This document shows positions 1 to 4,882 of a stretch of DNA of 7,131 bases, one piece after another. Each line of letters opens with the position of its first letter. The stretch's first letter is position 1. The notes under the pieces are model-generated. The model had not been told where the DNA came from, did no database searches, and saw nothing but the letters and a program-made list of their open reading frames with translations. This DNA comes from an uncultured Paracoccaceae bacterium (GTDB lineage Bacteria > Pseudomonadota > Alphaproteobacteria > Rhodobacterales > Rhodobacteraceae), in the NCBI GenBank assembly GCA_937927885.1, contig CALEZJ010000624.1, positions 1-7,131 of the forward strand, in the 5' to 3' direction. The position numbers were made by a program, and so were the translations under genes.

Positions 1-2448
1 GCCTTCACCATGTCCGGCGCCCCCGGCGCGCCCGCGGGCGAAGAGGGCAATTTCCACGATGCCGTCATCAAGGTCTTCGTGGACATGTACAACAAGGGCC
101 TGATCTATCGCGGGCAGCGGCTGGTAAACTGGGACCCGCATTTCGAAACCGCGATTTCCGACCTTGAAGTCGAGAATACCGAGGTTGCCGGTCATATGTG
201 GCATTTCAAATACCCGCTCGCCGGGGGGGCCACCTATGAATACATCGAACGCGACGACGAGGGCCGCGTGACCCTGCGCGAGACGCGCAATTACATCAGC
301 ATTGCCACCACCCGCCCGGAAACCATGCTGGGTGACGGCGCGGTGGCGGTGCATCCGTCGGATGAACGCTACAAGCCCATCGTGGGGATGCTGTGTGAAA
401 TCCCTGTGGGGCCAAAGGAACACCGCCGCCTGATCCCGATCATCACCGACGAATATCCCGATCCGAAATTCGGTTCGGGTGCCGTCAAGATCACCGGCGC
501 GCATGATTTCAACGATTACGCGGTGGCGCAGAGGAACGGGATTCCGCTGTATAATCTGATGGATACCAAGGCGCGGATGCGCGTGGACGGGTTGTCGTAC
601 GAGGAAAGCGCCCGGATCGCGGGCGAAATTGCGCGCGGGGAACGCGCGGCGGGGGATGTGACGGCGGTCAATCTGGTGCCCGAGGAGTTGCGCGGGTTGG
701 ACCGGTACGAAGCGCGCAAGCGCGTCGTGGCGGCGATCAACGCCGAGGGGCTGGCAGTTACCAAGCTGGTCAAATCCATCGACCCCGAAACCCACGCCGA
801 ACATCTGGAACGGGTGCCGTTGGTCGAGGAAAAGCCGATCATGCAGCCCTTTGGCGACCGCTCGAAGGTGGTGATCGAGCCCTTCCTGACCCATCAATGG
901 TTCGTCGACGCCGAAAAGATCGTCGGCCCGGCACTGGATGCCGTGCGGTCGGGCAAGGTGCGAATTTTGCCCGAGAGCGGCGAGAAGACCTATTACCACT
1001 GGCTGGAGAATATCGAGCCCTGGTGCATTTCCCGCCAATTGTGGTGGGGGCATCAGATTCCGGTTTGGTATGACGAGGACGGCGCCCAGTATTGCGCGCC
1101 GAACGAGGCCGAGGCGCAAGCGATGGCCCCCGGCAAGGTGCTGTCGCGCGACCCCGACGTGCTGGACACCTGGTTCTCCTCGGGCCTCTGGCCCATCGGC
1201 ACCCTGGGCTGGCCCGAGAACACCCCGGAATTGCAGAAGTATTTCCCCACTTCTGTCCTCATTACCGGGTCGGACATCCTGTTCTTCTGGGTGGCGCGGA
1301 TGATGATGATGCAACTGGCCGTGGTTGGTCAGGTGCCGTTCCATGACGTCTATCTGCATGGCCTCGTGCGCGACGCCAAGGGCAAGAAGATGTCGAAGTC
1401 GCTGGGCAATGTCATCGACCCGCTGGCGATTATCGACGAATTCGGCGCCGATGCGCTGCGCTTTACCAATGCGGCGATGGCCAGCCTTGGCGGCGTCCTG
1501 AAAGTCGACACCCAGCGCATCGCGGGATATCGCAACTTTGGCACGAAGCTGTGGAATGCCACCCGCTTTGCCGAGATGAACGGCGTTCTGGACCTGCAGC
1601 CGCAGGCCAACCCGCCGAAGGCGACTGCCACCGCAAACCGCTGGATTCTGGGCGAAACCGCCCGAGCGCGGATCGCGGTTGACGAAGCGCTGTCCAATTA
1701 CCGCTACAACGACGCCGCGAATACGCTCTATGCCTTTGTCTGGGGCAAGGTCTGCGACTGGTATGTTGAGTTCGCGAAACCCCTGTTCGACGGCGAGCAG
1801 GCGGCGGAAACCCGCGCCACGATGCGCTGGGTGATCGACCAATGCCTGATCCTGCTGCATCCTTTCATGCCCTTCATCACCGAGGACCTCTGGCAACAGA
1901 CCGGGCCACGCGAGAAACTCTGCATGCATGCCGACTGGCCGAGCTATGGGCTGGAACTTGCCGACGCAGCCGCCGACCGGGAAATGGGCTGGGTGCTGTC
2001 TTTGATCGAGGGCGTTCGCTCGACCCGCGCGCAGATGCGGGTGCCTGCGGGGATGAAGCTGCCGATGCTGGCGGTGGATCAGGACGCGGCGGCAGCCGAA
2101 GCCTTTGCCCGTAACGCCACCCTGATCGAGCGTCTGGCGCGGCTCGATGGCTTGCACCCGGCGACCACCCTGCCCAAGGCCGCACTGACAGTCACGGTCG
2201 AAGGCGCCACCTATGCGCTGCCCATCGAGGGCGTGATCGACGTGAAGGCCGAGGCGGATCGACTGTCCAAGACCCTGGAAAAACTTGAGAAAGACATCGG
2301 CGGGTTGTCGGCGCGCCTGAACAATCCGCGCTTTGTTGCTTCCGCCGCCGAAGAGGTGGTGGACGAAGCTCGCGGCCAACTTGCGGAAAAGACCGACGAG
2401 GCGGCGCGTCTGCGCGAGGTCCTGGCCAAGTTGCGCGCGATGGCGTGA
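1..2448 (+). CDS. valS: Valyl-tRNA synthetase, 5'-truncated by window edge
   Basis: Class I aminoacyl-tRNA synthetase that charges tRNA-Val with valine in the cytoplasm and edits mischarged threonine. The frame is open from base 1, so the ATG at 10 is an internal methionine. I estimate about 140 N-terminal residues are missing, including the HIGH ATP-binding motif. In the visible 815 residues (codon 1 = base 1), the CP1 editing domain starts near [10 protein letters not shown] (103-112). [11 protein letters not shown] begins at 341, [13 protein letters not shown] at 386, and KMSKS is at 463-467. An anticodon-binding helical domain follows at about 540-690. A C-terminal coiled coil of charged heptads runs from about 746 to the end, which is typical of bacterial ValRS. 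Oddities are a Gly/Ala/Pro-rich stretch after FTM (codons 5-17) and His at codon 298, where LTDQW is usual. The gene converges on the helicase gene and ends 7 bases before a hairpin. Confidence 0.97.
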   Translation, partial: AFTMSGAPGAPAGEEGNFHDAVIKVFVDMYNKGLIYRGQRLVNWDPHFETAISDLEVENTEVAGHMWHFKYPLAGGATYEYIERDDEGRVTLRETRNYISIATTRPETMLGDGAVAVHPSDERYKPIVGMLCEIPVGPKEHRRLIPIITDEYPDPKFGSGAVKITGAHDFNDYAVAQRNGIPLYNLMDTKARMRVDGLSYEESARIAGEIARGERAAGDVTAVNLVPEELRGLDRYEARKRVVAAINAEGLAVTKLVKSIDPETHAEHLERVPLVEEKPIMQPFGDRSKVVIEPFLTHQWFVDAEKIVGPALDAVRSGKVRILPESGEKTYYHWLENIEPWCISRQLWWGHQIPVWYDEDGAQYCAPNEAEAQAMAPGKVLSRDPDVLDTWFSSGLWPIGTLGWPENTPELQKYFPTSVLITGSDILFFWVARMMMMQLAVVGQVPFHDVYLHGLVRDAKGKKMSKSLGNVIDPLAIIDEFGADALRFTNAAMASLGGVLKVDTQRIAGYRNFGTKLWNATRFAEMNGVLDLQPQANPPKATATANRWILGETARARIAVDEALSNYRYNDAANTLYAFVWGKVCDWYVEFAKPLFDGEQAAETRATMRWVIDQCLILLHPFMPFITEDLWQQTGPREKLCMHADWPSYGLELADAAADREMGWVLSLIEGVRSTRAQMRVPAGMKLPMLAVDQDAAAAEAFARNATLIERLARLDGLHPATTLPKAALTVTVEGATYALPIEGVIDVKAEADRLSKTLEKLEKDIGGLSARLNNPRFVASAAEEVVDEARGQLAEKTDEAARLREVLAKLRAMA

Positions 2449-2454
2449 CAGGTT

Positions 2455-2473
2455 GGGGGGCATGCTGCCCCCC
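2455..2473 (+). terminator. Hairpin just after valS stop
   Basis: GGGGGGCA (2455-2462) pairs perfectly with TGCCCCCC (2466-2473) across a 3-base TGC loop. It starts 7 bases after the end of the valS stop codon. The bases that follow (TCTTCAC) are pyrimidine-rich but are not a real T-run, so this is a GC-rich intrinsic-type terminator or a 3'-end stabilising hairpin. The position and strength of the stem favour a transcript-end role for valS. Confidence 0.65.
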
Positions 2474-2483
2474 TCTTCACGTC

Positions 2484-2493
2484 GCGAATTCGC
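2484..2493. repeat. 10-bp palindrome in the valS 3' flank
   Basis: GCGAATTCGC is a perfect self-complementary 10-mer lying between the valS hairpin and the tail element. It has no loop, so it is a weak RNA hairpin. It could be a protein-binding dyad or chance. No function is assigned. Confidence 0.3.
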
Positions 2494-2503
2494 CCCCCGC
2501 TGA

Positions 2504-2561
2504 GAGTACTTCCCGCAAGATGAAATGGCGAAAAATGCCGTTCATCTTGATGCAAATACTC
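2504..2561. repeat. Inverted pair of 21-nt tail elements between convergent genes
   Basis: The left copy at 2504-2524 (+) and the right copy at 2541-2561 (read on -) both fit GAGTAYTT, then a variable core, then CAAGATGAA. They are identical at 17 of 21 positions. The 16-base spacer adds a short inner stem (GGC 2527-2529 with GCC 2537-2539, plus flanking pairs) around an A-rich loop, so the whole can fold as one long imperfect hairpin. Each copy lies downstream of a gene in that gene's own reading direction: valS for the left, helicase for the right. From memory, similar strings recur after genes in Rhodobacteraceae, but I could not check this. On the minus strand the apex contains ATTTTTC, so a role as a two-way terminator is possible. 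Confidence 0.6.
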
Positions 2562-2566
2562 ATGTT

Positions 2567-2585
2567 GCGACGGCTCAGCCGTCGC
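2567..2585 (-). terminator. Hairpin with the helicase stop codon as its loop
   Basis: On the minus strand GCGACGGC, TGA, GCCGTCGC forms a perfect 8-bp stem, and the three loop bases are exactly the helicase stop codon (2577-2575). The following transcript (AACATGAGTATTTGC) has no T-run. If it terminates transcription, it does so as a strong GC stem without a U-tract, perhaps together with the tail element 5 bases further on. The upstream arm encodes the last residues (Ser-Asp-Gly) of the protein. Confidence 0.55.
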
Positions 2586-3972
2586 TGCGCCGGGGCGCGG
2601 GGCGACGGCGTGCGCCTCCCTTGGATTTGCCCATCGCCTCGGCATAAGCCGGATGCACGCGTGGCTTGGCCGGTTTTGCCGCCTTGGCGCCGCCTTCAGA
2701 TGACGGTCCGCGCGCCTTGACTGCCGCCTGCCCGCCGGGCTTTGTTGCCCCGCGCGCCGAGGGACGCGCCCCCGAGGGGCGCTGGCCACGGTTCTGGGCG
2801 GTCTCTGCTTTGGCCTTGGCCCGTGCCGCGTCAGACATCGCATCCGACCAGGGCTCGCCGCCGATCACTTCGATACGCTGTTTGGTCAGTGCCTCGATCG
2901 CCTTCAGATCGGCCATTTCGGCGGGCGAACAGAAGGCCACCGCCCGTCCCTCGCGCCCGGCCCGCGCGGTGCGGCCGATACGGTGGATGTAATTCTCGGG
3001 CACGTTCGGCAGTTCATAATTGTAGACATGCGCGACCAGCGGGATATCGAGGCCGCGCGCCGCCACATCGGTTGCCACCAGCACCCGGGTTTCCCCGGCG
3101 CGGAACGCTGCAAGTGTGCGCTCGCGTTGCCCCTGACTCTTGTTTCCGTGGATCGAACCCACGGAAAAACCCCAGCCCGCCAACAGCTTGGCCAGTTTTT
3201 CGGACCCATGTTTGGTGCGTCCGAAAACCAGGGCGGATTCGTCCGGGTGACGCCGCAGATACTCCTCCAGGAGTTTCGCCTTGTCGCCCTGCGAGACGAA
3301 ATGCACCGCCTGCTCGATCTTGTCGGCGGCCTTGCCAGGGGGGGCGACCTGCACACGCACCGGATGGTCCAGGTAGGTTTCGGCAATCTCGCCCAGTTGT
3401 TTCGGCATCGTGGCCGAGAACAGCATGGTCTGGCGTTCCTTCGGCAAGTGGCGGGCGATCTTGCGCAAAGCGTGGATGAATCCGAGGTCCAGCATCTGGT
3501 CGGCTTCGTCCAGTACCAGCATCTGCACCTTGTTCAGGCTGACCGAGGCGCGTTCCAGCAGGTCGATCAGCCGCCCCGGGGTCGCCACCAGAATGTCGCA
3601 GCCGCGCGCCAGCTTGTCGATTTGCCGGTTGATCGAGGCGCCGCCGACCACTGTGATGATCGAGGTCGGCGTGCCCTGCGCCAAAGCGCCCAGCGCCTCG
3701 GAGATCTGTTGCACCAGTTCGCGGGTGGGTGCGAGTATCAGCGCGCGTGCGGATTTGGGCGCGGCACGGCCCTGCCCCGCAAGCCGGTGCAGGATAGGCA
3801 GGCCAAAGGCCAGCGTCTTGCCGGTGCCGGTCTGAGCCATGCCCAGAAGGTCGCGCCCCTCCATCAGGGGCGGAATCGCGCGCGCCTGGATCGGCGTGGG
3901 CTGGTCCTTGCCGGTGCGCGCCAGCGCCTCCAGCAGCGCCGGGGCAAGGCCCAGCATCGAGAAGTCGGTCAT
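2575..3972 (-). CDS. rhlE: DEAD-box ATP-dependent RNA helicase, RhlE type
   Basis: Cytoplasmic ATP-dependent RNA-unwinding enzyme of 465 residues. Members of this family remodel rRNA precursors and structured mRNA, often in the cold. All core motifs are intact: a Q motif ending PTPIQ (25-29), motif I AQTGTGKT (46-53), PTREL (82-86), TPGR (131-134), DEAD (155-158), SAT (186-188), ATDVAARGLD (300-309) and HRIGRTARAG (330-339). The RTKHG (252-256) and IHGNKSQGQRE (274-284) segments favour the RhlE subfamily over SrmB, DbpA or CsdA. From about residue 385 the protein is a low-complexity Lys/Arg/Ala/Pro/Gly tail, probably a disordered RNA-binding extension. The ATG start is supported by AAAGGA (3983-3978) 5 bases upstream and by the conserved Q motif starting right after it. 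The gene diverges from the cold-shock gene and converges on valS. It has no partner on its strand within 580 bases. Confidence 0.95.
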   Translation of the reverse strand: MTDFSMLGLAPALLEALARTGKDQPTPIQARAIPPLMEGRDLLGMAQTGTGKTLAFGLPILHRLAGQGRAAPKSARALILAPTRELVQQISEALGALAQGTPTSIITVVGGASINRQIDKLARGCDILVATPGRLIDLLERASVSLNKVQMLVLDEADQMLDLGFIHALRKIARHLPKERQTMLFSATMPKQLGEIAETYLDHPVRVQVAPPGKAADKIEQAVHFVSQGDKAKLLEEYLRRHPDESALVFGRTKHGSEKLAKLLAGWGFSVGSIHGNKSQGQRERTLAAFRAGETRVLVATDVAARGLDIPLVAHVYNYELPNVPENYIHRIGRTARAGREGRAVAFCSPAEMADLKAIEALTKQRIEVIGGEPWSDAMSDAARAKAKAETAQNRGQRPSGARPSARGATKPGGQAAVKARGPSSEGGAKAAKPAKPRVHPAYAEAMGKSKGGARRRPAPRRSDG

Positions 3973-4021
3973 CTTGGTCCTTTCGCGCGCCAGCCATCCG
4001 GGCGGCGTGCCAATCTCTTTG

Positions 4022-4044
4022 CGCGCCGACGGAGGGTCGGCGCG
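4022..4044 (-). promoter_or_regulatory. Helicase leader hairpin with CCUCC loop
   Basis: Read on the minus strand, CGCGCCGAC and GTCGGCGCG pair perfectly over 9 bp around a loop of CCTCC. The stem ends 49 bases upstream of the helicase start codon. The loop repeats the anti-Shine-Dalgarno core of 16S rRNA. The stem could protect the 5' end, time translation, or act as a target or decoy for RNA pairing. It is not placed to terminate any gene on its strand, except readthrough from the far-upstream CxxC gene. Confidence 0.45.
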
Positions 4045-4055
4045 GGCAAGCCCTG

Positions 4056-4084
4056 CAGATGCTCATTGCCGCCCCACTTGTCAA
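4056..4084 (-). promoter_or_regulatory. rhlE: Candidate promoter for the helicase gene
   Basis: TTGACA (4084-4079) is a perfect sigma70-type -35. A 17-base spacer leads to CATCTG (4061-4056), which matches TATAAT poorly, though -10 boxes in high-GC alphaproteobacteria are often weak. Transcription would start near 4049, giving a leader of about 77 bases that opens with the 9-bp hairpin. It is the best candidate I found in the region. Confidence 0.3.
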
Positions 4085-4126
4085 GCGCCAAGACCGGCGA
4101 AGCCCTGCCGCCGATCAACTGGACCC

Positions 4127-4154
4127 TTGATTTATGGGCGATTCGTGGCATCCT
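4127..4154 (+). promoter_or_regulatory. cspA: Weak candidate promoter for the cold-shock gene
   Basis: TTGATT (4127-4132) and CATCCT (4149-4154) are separated by 16 bases. Each is a partial match to sigma70 boxes. The resulting leader would be about 120 bases, in line with the long structured leaders of cspA-family genes. Other starts further downstream cannot be excluded. Confidence 0.2.
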
Positions 4155-4283
4155 GTCGCGCGTGACAACAGACTTCCTGCGCCCGCCCGCCTCGATCAGG
4201 CAGCCCGCAAGACCCGAAGGACTGGCTGCACGGCCCGTCGACAATCGCGTCGCGGGAAACCTGAGTGAGGAATGGATCGGACT

Positions 4284-4490
4284 ATGGCCACCGGCACCGT
4301 GAAATGGTTCAACGCCACCAAGGGGTACGGGTTCATCGCCCCCGATGGGGGCGGCAAGGATGTTTTCGTCCACATCTCGGCTGTCGAGCGCGCCGGGCTG
4401 AAGGGGCTTCAGGACAACCAGAAGATCAGCTTTGAAATGCAGTCGGGCCGCGACGGGCGCGCATCGGCCTCGGATCTGAAGCTGCTCTGA
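4284..4490 (+). CDS. cspA: CspA-family cold-shock protein
   Basis: Single-domain nucleic-acid chaperone of 68 residues, a five-stranded OB-fold barrel that binds single-stranded RNA and DNA and melts mRNA structure. It starts [13 protein letters not shown]1 is KGYGFI (13-18) and RNP2 is VFVHI (27-31), with the surface aromatics Trp8, Phe9, Tyr15, Phe17, Phe28 and His30. The C-terminal half ([14 protein letters not shown] onward) matches the alphaproteobacterial form. An in-frame ATG at 4272 would add four residues (MDRT). I prefer 4284 because the family begins with M-(A/S)-x-G-x-VKWFN, and because GAGGA (4267-4271) touches the upstream ATG directly but lies 12 bases from 4284. That spacing is somewhat long. 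The gene is monocistronic and divergent from the helicase. The exact paralogue name is uncertain. Confidence 0.93.
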   Translation: MATGTVKWFNATKGYGFIAPDGGGKDVFVHISAVERAGLKGLQDNQKISFEMQSGRDGRASASDLKLL

Positions 4491-4546
4491 TCGCACCAGC
4501 CGACAGAGGCAACCGGCATAAGTGACCGCTAGCCCGTTGCGTCAAA

Positions 4547-4567
4547 GGTGCGCCGTCAAGGCGCACC
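4547..4567 (-). terminator. Hairpin enclosing the CxxC gene's stop codon
   Basis: On the minus strand GGTGCGCC, TTGAC, GGCGCACC forms a perfect 8-bp stem. The 5-base loop contains the TGA stop codon of the CxxC gene (4558-4556). TTTGACGC follows, so there are only three Ts. It is probably the transcript end of the copA operon. Read on the plus strand, it is the first strong stem after the cold-shock gene (57 bases after its stop), but there it is followed by CTGCATCC with no T-run. Confidence 0.6.
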
Positions 4568-4882
4568 CTGCATCCCCAGTGCCGAGCGGATGGCAGGGGT
4601 CCAGCCAAGGTGCCAGTCCGCGCCATCGCGGATCACCGGGCGTTTCATCAACGCAGGATACTTTGCGAGAAGCGTGGCAGGTTGCTCGGCACGCTCCTCC
4701 TCGCTGAGGCCGCGCCAAGTGGTCGAGGCGCGGTTCACCAAGGCCGGGCCAAATCTGGTCAAAAGGTCCGCAAGTTCGTCTGCGGTCAGCGGGTCGGCGC
4801 GAACATCCCGCAGGCGGGCGGCTGGCAAGGCGGCCAAAGCCTTGCGGCAGGTGTCACAGGTTTTCAGGCCCCAGATTTCCAT
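4556..4882 (-). CDS. ArsC/Spx/YffB-family thioredoxin-fold protein
   Basis: Small cytoplasmic protein of 108 residues with the ArsC-type fold. It begins MEIWGLKTCDTC, the first beta strand followed by a CxxC (Cys9, Cys12) at the head of the first helix. NRASTTWRGL (50-59) and MKRPVI (79-84) are hallmarks of the YffB/Spx/ArsC superfamily, and LGW (92-94) fits the final strand. Databases often call such proteins arsenate reductase. The NR..TTWR segment favours the YffB-like branch, whose substrate is not established, and the CxxC resembles Spx. I would not claim arsenate reduction. The start overlaps the end of the ATPase gene by 19 bp, with GAGGGGGGA about 2 bases upstream of the ATG and inside the ATPase coding sequence. 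This implies a shared transcript and probably coupled translation. A role in thiol or metal stress is inference from the neighbour. Confidence 0.88.
   Translation of the reverse strand: MEIWGLKTCDTCRKALAALPAARLRDVRADPLTADELADLLTRFGPALVNRASTTWRGLSEEERAEQPATLLAKYPALMKRPVIRDGADWHLGWTPAIRSALGMQGAP

Larger units (their letters stand above)
3973..4283. promoter_or_regulatory. Divergent intergenic region between helicase and cold-shock gene
   Basis: These 311 bases hold no convincing gene; the open frames crossing them are continuations of shadow frames. The left third is the helicase leader, with its Shine-Dalgarno sequence (3978-3983) and a strong hairpin (4022-4044). The middle holds a candidate -35 for the helicase on the minus strand (TTGACA, 4084-4079) inside the dyad CTTGTCAAG. 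A weaker candidate for the cold-shock gene on the plus strand begins at TTGATT (4127). About 120 bases between that site and the cold-shock start would be a long leader, as is common for cspA-type genes. I found no recognisable cold box. Confidence 0.5.

Noticed and set aside
2445..2720. Open frame starting at a GTG that overlaps the valS stop and crosses the convergent gap
   Set aside because: It spans two hairpins and the tail elements and then runs antisense to the helicase tail. There is no recognisable protein and no Shine-Dalgarno sequence.
3014..4084. Minus-strand open frame of 356 codons in another frame of the helicase
   Set aside because: Alternative-frame product of high-GC coding DNA. 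Its sequence is Gly/Arg/Ala/Asp-rich, with no motif or ribosome site.
4272..4283. Four-residue N-terminal extension (MDRT) of the cold-shock protein
   Set aside because: The GAGGA ribosome site would touch this ATG directly, and the family starts at the next ATG (MATGTVKWF).
2983..4302. Long plus-strand open frame (439 codons) opposite the helicase gene and running through the divergent intergenic region
   Set aside because: It is the antisense shadow of a gene with all DEAD-box motifs intact. Its composition is Arg/Gln/Gly-rich without any recognisable domain, and it overruns the cold-shock start.
4509..4540. GCAAC ... GTTGC partial stem after the cold-shock gene as a dedicated terminator
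   Set aside because: Only 5 bp pair before a mismatch, the loop is long and no T-run follows. The stem at 4547-4567 is far better.
4556..4882. Calling the CxxC protein an arsenate reductase with an ars operon
   Set aside because: No arsR, arsB or acr3 is present, the neighbour is a copper pump, and the motifs fit the YffB/Spx branch better.
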